Shown here: positions 9,688 to 19,652 of the stretch, piece after piece
How positions within the stretch are numbered: position 1 is the stretch's first letter
Layout of the letters: each line of letters begins with the position of its first letter
Notes under the pieces: model-generated
Seen by the model: only the letters and a program-made list of their open reading frames with translations
What the model was told of the DNA's origin: nothing
Database searches by the model: none
Position numbers and translations under genes: made by a program
Source: Poa pratensis
Lineage: Eukaryota; Streptophyta; Magnoliopsida; Poales; Poaceae
Length of the DNA stretch: 64,000 nt
Direction of reading: 5' to 3'
NCBI GenBank assembly: GCA_947311845.1
Contig: CAMZMU010000035.1
Coordinates: forward strand, 4,969,726 to 5,033,725

Positions 9688-11259
9688 CATGAAACAGGCT
9701 TTCGCCCCGCTTTATAAATAAAGCCCAACGGCCGAACCGATATAAGGTGATGAGGAACCCCTCTTACAAGGCAGATCAAAGATATAAAACAAAGAAAAAA
9801 GGAAACCGGACTTGCCACCGAGGCCTCCGACGCAGGATCGAGAAGTATCAAGGCTCCACGACGACGCCCCCAACAGGGTGACGGCGCAAAGCGCCGCCGC
9901 CGTCTAGACCAAGAGGTCAAGGTTTTCACCCGGATCCCTAGTGCGGAGAAGGCACCCACAACAGCGCCCCCAAGAGGGTTACGACACCCGCAGGCGTCGT
10001 CGCTGTTGGCGCCGAAGCGCAGAACTTTCGCCCGGAAGCACCTTTCTACGACGCTAAGTGCGGAGAAGGCACCCACAATAGCGCCCCCAAGAGGGATACG
10101 ACACCCGCAGGCGTCGTCGCTGTTGGCGCCGAAGCGCAGAGCTTTCGCTCGGAAGCACCATTCTACCACATCGATACCACGAAACGCAAAGAGTCTCGAG
10201 CCAGGCCACCAGGACGCGATCTGGGTGCCGCCATTGCCGAAGCGAAGCCAGCACCAGGAGCTCTTCCCGCCAACTCCACGCCACCCACGTGGTCCGAGAA
10301 GACGACCATCACCGCTGCCACGTCACTCGCCGCAGAGTCGCACGTGCAGACCACCTTACAGGGCCGCCGCCCCGGCATCCGCAACCTCCACCCGAGGAGC
10401 CAGCAAGTCACAGGGTCCACACAGCAAGTTAGTGAGGCCGGCAACGAATCTAGGCCTGCGAGGTCGACATCGACAACCTTTAGGGGGAGATCCAGTCCCC
10501 CACCGCCCGAGACGGTTGCTGACCGGACACAGCAGCAGTGCCGGTCAGGCCCAGATCCACCTGATCAGGCCCGACCAGCTCCATCGCCGTGCTGCAGCAT
10601 CAAGCTTGCAAACGTCCTCCTGCAGAGCGACACTGGACAGCACGCACGGCCAGGGCCCGTAAAACCCGGATCGGGCCCGGTGGGCTCAGATCTGGGCCGA
10701 GCACCTCCGGCCAAGGCACGTTCCAAGTCAACCCGTCCCCGCCACCGTGCTCCCCTCACCTCCTTCGCCGTGCAGCCCCGCCGCCAAGGTCGTCGTCCTC
10801 CGCAGAGGCGGCGCCATGGCCTTGCTGGACGCCCACGGCCGGGGGAAGCTGCGCCACCCAGGAGAGCGCCGTTGCCGAAGCCCCGCCGCCACCCGAGCCC
10901 GCTCGAACACCGCCGAGTAGCCACGCCCCCGACCAGCACGACGCCCAGGTCGAGCAGCTCGGCCCGCGCCAAGCTGCACCAACGAGGGAGCAGGGGGCGC
11001 CTCGCCGCTGCCGGCGCCAGCCGGGCCGCGCCCGACGGCCTCTGCCGACGGCGGCGAGAGGAGGAGGCGCGGGAGAGAGGCCTGAGCGGGAGGGGGCGAC
11101 GCCGCGCCCGGCCGCCGCGGGGCGGCGCGGACGCGGGAGAGAGGAGGGGGAGAGGAGGGAGGGCGGGGGCGGCGCGGGCGGCCGGCGGCGGCTAGGGTTG
11201 GGGGGAGGGAGGAGTCGCGAGAGCCTCGTCCGACCCCTTCGCTAAAGATCCTGTATCCA
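9688..11259 (-). mobile_element. Non-autonomous non-LTR retroposon (1.57 kb), minus orientation
   Basis: It is bounded by a perfect 14-bp target duplication (TTTCAGCGGCCTTC at 9674-9687 and 11260-11273), which is typical of LINE-machinery insertion. Read on the minus strand it starts near TGGATACAGGATC with a very GC-rich leader. It ends with TTTATTTATAAAGCGGGGCG and AAAGCCTGTTTCATG, a 3' end I remember from Pooideae non-LTR elements; there is no long poly(A). It contains no reverse transcriptase. Its many long GC frames (for example minus 10565-10972) are low-complexity Arg/Pro/Gly/Ala translations and I do not regard them as genes. Confidence 0.7.
9941..10170. repeat. Two-copy tandem repeat (117-bp period) inside the retroposon
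   Basis: GTGCGGAGAAGGCACCCACA starts at 9941 and again at 10058. The copies share nearly the whole unit with a few substitutions. Because 117 is a multiple of three, the open minus frame reads through both copies as a repeated 39-residue block, which explains the long open frame without a gene. Confidence 0.85.
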
Positions 11260-11273
11260 TTTCAGCGGCCTTC
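11260..11273. repeat. Target site duplication, proximal copy, overlapping the kinase stop codon
   Basis: The minus-strand reading is GAAGGCCGCTGAAA: the last two codons and the TGA stop of the receptor-kinase remnant. The retroposon therefore landed immediately after the coding sequence. Confidence 0.85.
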
Positions 11274-12006
11274 AGTTGTGAAAGATACAGAAATGGAGTT
11301 CCTGGAGTGCTCCTCAGCAATATTTTCCAACTCCATTGTCGAGGCCTTCGTCGTGTCGGTGGCGAACGTGCTGTTCGTGTTTGTGCCGGAGGTGGACGCG
11401 GCCGAGGCCGTGGTGCTCATCCACCGGCCAACCCGGCCGTGGATCGCCGGCTTCCCGGGCTTGGGCAGCGTGAAGGAGTCGCTGGACAACATCAGGTGCA
11501 CGCTGTACATGTCCGGCCGGTCTGACACGAGGGCCTGGCAACACAGCAGCCCGAGCTGGACGCACATCGCCGCCTCGCCGGCGTCCCAGGCGCCGGAGAG
11601 TTCCGGGTCCATGATCTCCAGGGACCGGCCCTCCTCGAACAGCTTCCATGTCTGAAAGTTTCAGAAAGATAAGTTTAGCACATGACATTACAAAATTCAG
11701 GTTATGCAGATGTTTACACAGTGATCATTTTGGAAAGAAGAAATACTCACGTAGTTCAACAGGTCGACTTTTTGGTCGTCGAGATGCCGGTCGATGTTCT
11801 TCCTCCCGCTCACGATCTCCAGCACGAGCATCCCGAAGCTGAAAACGTCGGTCTTCGTCGACAGGTACCCGTTCATCGCGTACTCTGGAGCCATGTAGCC
11901 ACTGCAATTTCATCACTTATCGGCATTTACACAACAATTACAATTTTAAATTTTCAAGTGGATGTGGTAAGTGTAAGAAAGAAGAACATATGTTTGGAGC
12001 TTACTA

Positions 12007-12246
<240 letters not shown>

Positions 12247-12439
12247 TTATGCAAGGATTATATACAGTGCAGCTTTAGAGAACAGGACAGTTGCACCCAT
12301 TCACATGTTTTCAGAACAGTGTAAACTCAGATAGATTAGTGTTTCAGATCATTTGTTAAACAATTATACTGCAGAAGCATATATAATGCAGTAACTTTTT
12401 ATCAGGTTGCATATTGGCACAGTTGCACCCACTTTGCTT

Positions 12440-13110
12440 GATGGTAGCAGGAAGTCTTTATCAAGAACTGGTCTGAACCTTTGGGGTTAAGAAATCGGGA
12501 AAGTCGTTTTGATTCGGTCAAGGTCAGCAATAATACTTGGAACGAGCTGTCGTATAAGGATGTCTAACCAAACTTCAACACCTGACAACAACAGTTTGGA
12601 TGATGTGATGACTAAACAGCGAGTGAGTCAGTGATATAAACATGACTTTTAGAAAGATACTCTGTTCTTCCCATTCTTTCTGAACCTAGCTCTGCTTTAA
12701 GTGAAACTAACAAGCTTTCCTTATCTGCAGAAAAACTTGCAACTTAAACTCAGAAGTCAGCATATTTATTAAAACATATATACTCAGCAAAGTATGTAAA
12801 CCAGAGTGATTCAGACTTCCAGAGTTTACTGAATTCATGGCACCATGAAACTACTCCTTTCGATAATTTCGGTTTTCATCAAAGTTTCGGGGATTTTTTT
12901 CGATAGAAGGAGCCTTAAGGAGGCTCCCAAATTTCATTACGAATTGATGATACATAACAAGAAATCCTAATCAACAATTGGTCTGAACCTTTTGCCTGAC
13001 AACAACATCTTGGATGCTCTGACTAAACTCTGACACAAACGACTTTCAGAGATACTCTGTTCTTCCCATTCGTCCTGAACCTAAGTTCCTTGTCAGACTA
13101 GTCGCATGCA
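12440..13110. repeat. Intronic direct duplication in the kinase pseudogene
   Basis: TGGTCTGAACCTTT, CTGACAACAACA, GGATG, GACTAAAC and GATACTCTGTTCTTCCCATT occur in the same order at about 12468-12690 and again at about 12979-13075. The copies lie within the intron between kinase exons 2 and 3, and the second is shorter and diverged. Confidence 0.65.
12893..12962 (-). mobile_element. Possible short retroposon 3' end between the intronic duplicates
   Basis: On the minus strand GGAGCCTCCTTAAGGCTCCT is followed by TCTATCGAAAAAA. This is a 3' end I remember from small grass retroposons, with a short A tail. No target duplication was established. Confidence 0.35.
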
Positions 13111-13399
13111 GGATTCACCTTTTTGGTGTGATCGGGCAAAACTGAAGTCACTAAAATTGCTAATTTCGGGTTTCAACCAAGTTTAGGCGCAATCTGTACT
13201 CTTAAAAGCAACCGAATTATGTTGGAATCTGACATGAATTCAAGTGTCATCGATTGCTTTGGACTAGGAAGGAAGGACTGACGCACCGAAGAGGAAATGG
13301 TCGAGGCTGCCGTTGGGGAAGTATGGGTAGACGAGCATCTTGTGTCAGGCGCCGGTCCCGGCGCAGCATCCGAGGAGGGAGACGAGGTTGCGGTGCTGC

Positions 13400-13936
13400 C
13401 AAGGAAAAAAATAGCGTGCTATCAAAAATAGCGTGACCCTCTTTCAGAAGCTATACAATATATAGCGTGATATAGCGAAGTTACATATAAAATAGCGTGA
13501 TGAAAAAGTTGTAAGAAATAACCCAAATATTAAGGATTTCAACACTATTTTTTTCTTCCAGAAACAATACATGCATAACCACGTAACCATATTCAAATGT
13601 CAAGGCCAAATCCATGGCACGAGTACAAATATGAGGCTTAAAACCATGAAAAAGTAATAAACTAAAAGATAAATATTTTAAATTTTAATCAGAATCATTG
13701 ACATCATTTTCAGAATAAATAGAAGAACCACCAGATTGCCCGCGATCATCATCACCTAACGTTATTTTCAGACTTTTTGTTAGCGTAGCTATAACGTTAC
13801 CACGTTTAGTGTGGTTTCGAGCGTATAAGACGAAAATAGCGCCGTAGCGTCAACTTTAGGCTAAATATAGCGTAGCCTCTCCAAATACGCTATATCGTGC
13901 TATTAACCGGGAAATAGCGTGCTATTTTTTTCATTG
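13400..13936. mobile_element. hAT-type MITE inserted in the kinase exon (537 bp)
   Basis: Termini CAAGGAAAAAAATAGCGTGC and, inverted, CAATGAAAAAAATAGCACGC match at 17 of 20 positions. An 8-bp target duplication GGTGCTGC lies at 13392-13399 and 13937-13944. TIRs starting CA with an 8-bp duplication indicate the hAT superfamily. The body is AT-rich with many ATAGCG/CGCTAT motifs near both ends, which may be transposase-binding repeats. It has no coding capacity. It splits the codons of KVQHRNLV in the kinase; element plus one duplication is 545 bp, which is not a multiple of three. Confidence 0.9.
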
Positions 13937-14325
13937 GGTGCTGCACCTTGAGCAGCAGGCGCACCTCGTTGAGGAACTCCCGCGCCCCCTGCCGCGACTC
14001 CAGCGATAGCCGCTTCACCGCGATCTCCTGCCCGCCCTCCAGCACGCCCTGCATACATGCCATCGAAGAAGAGATCAGCGAAAGCTCTGGTGGAATTCAT
14101 GGACGTGATCAAGGGAAGCGCGTAGGAGGAGGAGCTAGCCTTGTAGACTGGGCCGAAGCCGCCACGGCCGAGCAGGAGAAGCCGGTGGTGGCGGCCTCCA
14201 GCACGGGCAGGTCGATGAAGAGGCTCCACTGATCGCCCCGCCCCGACGCGCCGGCGCCATCGTCGTTGTCCCCCATGCCTCCTCCACTCTTTCTCCTCCG
14301 GTGGCCGCACGACCACGACCACGAC

Positions 14326-15105
14326 GAGGCGGCCGCCGGCGGCATCTAACTACCCAGCTAGCTATCTACTCACACCACACCAAGGAGGCACCTGCAGCAA
14401 CCACACCGCCGGAGACGAAACAGATGAATTAAGCTCCCCTCCTCGCTCACGCGGCAAAACGGCAGAGACGTTCAAAGCCACGTGCCGGACCGGGCAGGCT
14501 AGCGAAGCGAGCGAGCTATCACAGCATGGTCTCTGTCGCTGACAAGTGTGTGCTGCAGGGTGAGGTAGTCAGTTATGGCCACGAACGGTGGTGGTTTGAA
14601 TTCAAACGACGACTGCCGGCTTGATGGTGGCGCGTCGCTCTCGCGTCCCTGCGACGTCGCTAGCGGGCGTACGTGTTCCATCCCGATCACGGAACCAGGA
14701 CAAGGTCGATGCGGCGAGGTGTTTTTTTGTTTTTCATTTGACAATGTACGCCCGTAGCTAGATACAAACGATTGTTGATTGTACTGGTGTAAACTGTACT
14801 CATCGCAACATCAAGCACCGGGCCATGTCCTTGCCATGGGCGGAGAAGAAGAGATCGAGCAGTTGATACACATCTCTTGACGTTTGGCATTAACGAGCCG
14901 TGATAGCCATGAATCACGACCACGACCACGATGCAGCGGCGGCCGACGGCATCTAGTTAGCCAGCTAGCTATCTACTCACACCACACCAGGCACCTGCAG
15001 CAACTACGCCGCCGGAGACAAAACAGAGGCTCCCCTGCTCGCTCACGCGGCACAACGGCAGAGATGTTCAACAGCCACCGGGCGGACCGGGCGGGCGAGC
15101 TAGTC
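14326..15105. repeat. Duplicated kinase leader/promoter (14326-14510 and about 14930-15105)
   Basis: Both blocks share the GGCGGCCGnCGGCATCTA start, GCTAGCTATCTACTCACACC, GGCACCTGCAGCAAC, GCCGCCGGAGAC, CTCGCTCACGCGGC and ACGGCAGAGA in order. The first copy covers the start codon region and 5' leader of the kinase pseudogene. The second lies about 600 bases further upstream, without a kinase attached. Confidence 0.8.
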
Positions 15106-15109
15106 GTCG

Positions 15110-16290
15110 TCTGACTAGTAGTACACCAATTTGGTGTGACGTCGCTAGCTGGCTGCGTTGTCTCGCTCAGGGTTGCCGGCCCTGGACGAAAGGATTAGTC
15201 TGTCTCCATCGATCCTACTATCCTAGTGCGGTGTCGTGTCGTTCATCAGCGTTGACGCCGGGCAAGCATCCATGTTTTTTTTAGGGCCTTCCATGTCTTC
15301 TCTGCGAGGTACACGGTGGCGGCCGTAAGTTTTTTTCTCAAGGGCCCGTGGAGGCCCCTAATCCATTTCGTCTAGGCGAAAGGTGCGGACTTGCTTGCCT
15401 GACCAGGCCCATTTGTGTGCAGTTCCTCCTCCTCCCCTACCTCCGCTCTATTGGGCCTGGGACATTTCCTTCCCTGTTTATTTTCCCTTTTTCTCCTAGT
15501 GCCTTTTCTCAATGAGATATAGAGAGCTCCCCATAAACTTATTTTAAAAATCACCTACTGTGTTTGTAAAAACAATTACTCCATCCATCCAAGAATATTT
15601 GTACACAGTTTATTGAGAAAAATATCTATATTTACATTACCAAATATATATCATATGAAAATATAATCCATGATGAATCCAGTGGCTATGATGGCACAAG
15701 CATACGAAGTCTGGGGACATGCTTATTACCTACTAGGCTTATGTGAAATCCCCATGTTGTTTGTTGTTCGTGTGATGCATTTGCGCGACACTAAAAAAAA
15801 ATCCATATATGTGTCTGCTTTAGGCATTTTTCTAATAAACAGAATCTATTAATATCAAGGGGATATAAATTATACCCACCCTCAGAAGCAACATAATGTC
15901 AAGAACTAGTCGGAACATTAAGAACGCACACAACCAAAAGAATATGTAAAAAAGGCTCACCGAAGCAAAGTGACTCACAAAAGTAGGAATATGCACAACC
16001 ATTGGAAGCACCCGGAACAGTGAGGCGCCGTCTTCTCCAACATTAGGAACACGCCCTGAAACAACCGCACATGCATAAGGTCCTGACATGGACATCATCA
16101 TGCGACCGTCACCTTGCCTATACAGAGCAAGTTGCCACGTTAGCCTTACAAATTTTCTTCGAAATGCTTTAATAAGTCTCCACCTTAACACCATTATAAT
16201 CGTGGGTGATCCACTTGGCGTCACACCATTGTAATCGTGGGTGATCCACCTGGCGTGGTCGACGGATCAATAAAATCCCTTCTTGTCTTA
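15110..16290. other. Intergenic; one-sided Stowaway-like end at about 15583-15660
   Basis: No gene is recognised. ACTCCATCCATCCAAGAATA near 15583 resembles one Stowaway terminus, but the matching inverted end is absent. A short tandem pair (about 34 bases each, CCATTRTAATCGTGGGTGAT) lies at 16192-16258. Confidence 0.4.
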
Positions 16291-16637
16291 GGCCTTGTTA
16301 GTTTTCTAGGGAATGGGAGGAGTAAGGATGAGAGGGGATTTGGTGAACACCTAATCCCCATAGATCCCCATAAATACTCTTCCCTACAATACAATAGCAT
16401 GGACTAGAGTTTTTGTTTTAGGCAAAAATGAGATGGTTGGTGAGGGATATATAGGGATTATCCGCTCTAATCCCCTAAGATACATTAGAAGTAAACAAAC
16501 TAGTGGGGATTTTTTAGGATCCGAGATAATCCCCTCCAATCCAGTAAAATACACTAGAAGTAAACAAACTAGTGAGGATTTTCTATGATTCAAGATAATC
16601 CTCTCCAATCTAAAATACACTAGAAGTAAACAAGACC
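16291..16637. mobile_element. Tourist-like MITE (347 bp) with internal tandem repeats
   Basis: Termini GGCCTTGTTAGTTTTCTAG and, inverted, GGTCTTGTTTACTTCTAG are near-identical, and TTA is duplicated on both sides (16288-16290 and 16638-16640). A TTA/TAA duplication is the PIF/Harbinger (Tourist) signature. The right half has about 2.5 copies of a roughly 68-bp unit starting TAGAAGTAAACAAACTAGTG, so the right terminus has been serially duplicated inwards. Confidence 0.8.
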
Positions 16638-16639
16638 TT

Positions 16640-18245
16640 ACTCTTTTTCTCAAACAAAAGCATATCCATCGACTAACTTGGGAGGAGGATCACGCTAGCT
16701 AGGTCGATTACTAGAAAAAGCCATTCTCACTGAAGGAACTAGAATAAAACCATGCAGGCAGATGCATGCGCGAGGAGCACGTCGCTGCCTTGGTGATGTG
16801 GGCTCGACGGCAACATGCGGACGGCGATCATGCCTAATTACATCTAGTGGGGTGGGGTGCATGTGGATCCAGTACTATATCCATTGTACATGGTACGGAC
16901 TTCACGTGTGCATGGTCAATGCATTTGTGTCCACGTCCGTAAATTATGGCCAATATCGTCCTATGGAATGTCGACCTTCTCAGTTAGTGTACGGTTCCTC
17001 GTCCTCTTCCCGCGTGGGCTTCTTCTCGCCATGCTTATCTAGTCTGCGCAGTTGTGTGACTCTCCATGAAAGCGGCTTGCATTGTCTTATAATGATGGTG
17101 ATGCATTGTTGATTACTCTATCTGTTAGACTAGACTTAGTCATGGCTCCTTCTATTTCTATCCATCATCTGTTAGAACGACAAGATATCGAGTCATGGCT
17201 GCCTCCTTCTATCCATGGCGATCACCTCATGGTTAATTGTCCGCTCATTGCTTTTTCTTTGGGATATGCTCCAAAATCACCCACATAGGTTTGGCTAGCT
17301 CAACCCGCGCCAGGAATTCTTCATCGATGCCGTTTTCATCATTTACATGAAAAATTGGAAAGCTCCCAATGCTCTGGTCTCCTCGAAGATAACTGCTCGG
17401 CGAATCTCTCGGTTAGCCTGATCCAGCCCTACTCACTCATAGTTAGCCGACTATCCGCAATTGTAACTGAACTATGTATCACTTTTCCGTGTCAATTTTG
17501 GGTGAAATGCAAGAAGAAGTGGGGAATCTTTGTGGAAGCTGAAGCTTCCCACTTGGTCGAACAAGGATTATTTGATCGGCGAGTCGTGAGATCAGATAGT
17601 TGAGCATATACTGGGTGTAACACGACGAGAACCTGGAGAGTCATGAGATCGTTATAATTGTGATTGGCCTTCTGCTCTTGTACCCCGTGGGCGTTACCCC
17701 TTTGTCAAGCTTCTCTATTTCGATATTTTGTGAATGTCGCAAAAGTTAAGTAGTATTTGTAGAAGGTATTATACACCAAATTTTGTTTCTCACAAATAAA
17801 AAAACATTGAATTTTGTTCGTTTTCTAGACAAAAGAAACGATAGTCTTCACGGAATTTGGTACTGCTACACTAGCCAGGATTTTTTTTAACAAGTTACCG
17901 TAGGGGAAAGCCCCTACAGTGGGTGATTTTTTATATTAATAAGAAACCCAGAAGTTTTCCTTACAAGCATTTTTTTCGTATTAGTGCTAAGTAAAAACTA
18001 CTAATTTAGAGGCCTATATTGTAAAATTACTTAAAAAAACACAAAGTCATATGCACGTGAATTTCATCTGTCTTTATTCATAAGTTTTCTGACCCACCAT
18101 ACATGTTCACGGTAGCAGTCCGCAAACTCTAGATCAGACAATCGAGCCATTTTTATTTTATTCTTTCGCACATCAGCGAGTAGCTAGGGGAGCAATGCAA
18201 TTATGGCCATAAACACAATACGCCCGTCGGCGTTGATCGGGTGAT
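16640..18245. other. Intergenic, no gene recognised
   Basis: Only short frames without motifs. Around 17880-17970 the segment CAAGTTACCGTAGGGG and AAGCCCCTACAGTGGG resembles the antisense 3' end of a grass non-LTR retroposon, but its limits are not visible. Confidence 0.35.
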
Positions 18246-18260
18246 CAACGCGCGTACTAG

Positions 18261-18881
18261 CTAGTTACCGCCGGCGGAGCCGACGCCCTGGTCGGTGCAC
18301 CTGGGCGCGAGGTCGCCGCGGTATGTGTCTTTGCAGACGAAGCTGTACGGGTTGGTGGTGGACGGCACACAGCTCTTGCAGGTGGCGGCGCACTGCTCCA
18401 CCTCGTCGCCGCAGCGGCAGATCGGCGGGATGGATTTGGTGCATCCTTGCGCGTCGCAGCACTTCCACGGCCGGCAGATGGGCCCGGGGTCGCCGAAGTA
18501 CTGGTCGTTGCAGACGAAGCGGCCCGTCGGGGACACCGCACAGCTCTTGCAGGTGGCGGCGCACTCGTCCAACTCGTCGAGGCAGCTGCAGGTGGGCGGG
18601 TCTGACCTGGTGCATCTTGTTCTGTCGCAGCACTTCCAGGGCCTCGCCGCCGCCGCCGCCGCCGTTACTGCAAACACATCAACGAGCAGGAAACCGTGAT
18701 CGATCAGTTTCTTCTTCGCGCACTAGCAAACTGGACTAGGAAGAAAACAAGATTGACGGGCATCACCTTGGGTGTCGGTGGGGAGGCGAATGGTGCCCAT
18801 GTCGACGCCGGCGACGAGGAGGGCTGCCTCGAGTGAAAGCACCAGCAGAATGCTAGCACCAAGGCACGAGCTCATCTTCAT
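18261..18881 (-). CDS. Bowman-Birk type trypsin inhibitor, two-domain, 2 exons
   Basis: Exon 1 is 18881-18767 (signal peptide MKMSSCLGASILLVLSLEAA...) and exon 2 is 18667-18261. The intron has a GTGATG donor and a TTTGCAG acceptor, phase 1. The predicted precursor is 173 aa. The mature part has two homologous ten-cysteine units, each starting RPWKCCD. Each has one intact reactive loop: CTRSDPPTC (P1 Arg) in the first and CTKSIPPIC (P1 Lys) in the second, both predicting trypsin-like targets. Units with one active loop in a tandem pair are the grass Bowman-Birk arrangement (14-16 kDa class), found in seeds and wounded leaves. Upstream on the minus strand there is a CATATAC TATA-like element near 18945. 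No lesion is seen. Confidence 0.9.
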
Positions 18882-19142
18882 GGTTGGTTACTTGGCTCCG
18901 GTATACTGATCTTGCTTGTGCCTTCGAAGCTGGGTAGCTGCTCGTATATGTAGCAGGCCCGTGACACATCACCATCCATCGCTGTAGCTATCTATGCATG
19001 CGTGGAGCTAGATCGAGTAAAGCCATTCATTCATTCAGCCACCATCGAGGACCACGTGCGCCATTGCTGAATAACATCGCTGTTGACTGCTGAGTGCTGA
19101 TGTGGCCACCCTGAAAACGATATGAACATTATCATTGACCGT

Positions 19143-19430
19143 ACACTACACTTAGTTGGATATCCCGCTTATTTAGAACGTCCAAATGATTTATGATCAA
19201 ATAATTTTTAAAATATCAATGCATTATCAATATTTTTGGGATTGATGTACTTTTATTTTTGGATTCATGTACTAAAAAGAAAATTTCAAACATGGCTTAA
19301 CAATTTTTTTTAAAACACACATTAACATGATTTTTTGCTTTATCAGTACATCAATTAGTAAAAATCATATCGTGTGTTGGATGCAAATGCAACAGTCATG
19401 ATAGTCGGTGGATATCCAACTAAGTGTAGT
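19143..19430. mobile_element. Small inverted-repeat element (MITE), copia inserted at its end
   Basis: ACTACACTTAGTTGGATATCC at 19143-19163 is repeated inverted at 19410-19430, enclosing about 245 bases of AT-rich sequence. The superfamily is uncertain because no clean target duplication was found outside the repeats. The copia element begins at 19431, immediately after the right end, and its GTAGT duplication is made from the last five bases of this element. Confidence 0.55.
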
Positions 19431-19644
19431 TATAAAACCTGGAGATTGGTTGGGTTTCGGCTATGCCTCTAGGGCTGCCGTGTGCATCATATATATATCC
19501 ACAAAGGGGCAGGGATTACATCGAGATTACAACAGGAGGTTAGCATCGTATCTACTCAAACTAACTCGAGTCTATCTACTAATATACGTGGAGTACAAGC
19601 CACGGTACAACAATATCTAAACCTCTCTAACAACCTTGTTTAAC
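19431..19644 (-). repeat. Copia 3' LTR
   Basis: Nearly identical to 25407-25619. It differs mainly by an AT dinucleotide expansion near 19490 and a few substitutions. A G-rich tract (minus TTTGAGGGGGCG) borders it on the internal side. Confidence 0.93.
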
Positions 19645-19652
19645 ACGCCCCC

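Noticed and set aside
10006..11245. Very long GC-rich open frames on both strands (up to 283 codons)
   Set aside because: Low-complexity Arg/Pro/Ala/Gly translations of a GC-rich retroposon leader; no domain, and frames overlap on both strands.
18257..18739. Overlapping frames on both strands of the Bowman-Birk gene
   Set aside because: Only one minus frame has the ten-cysteine inhibitor pattern; the others are shadows.
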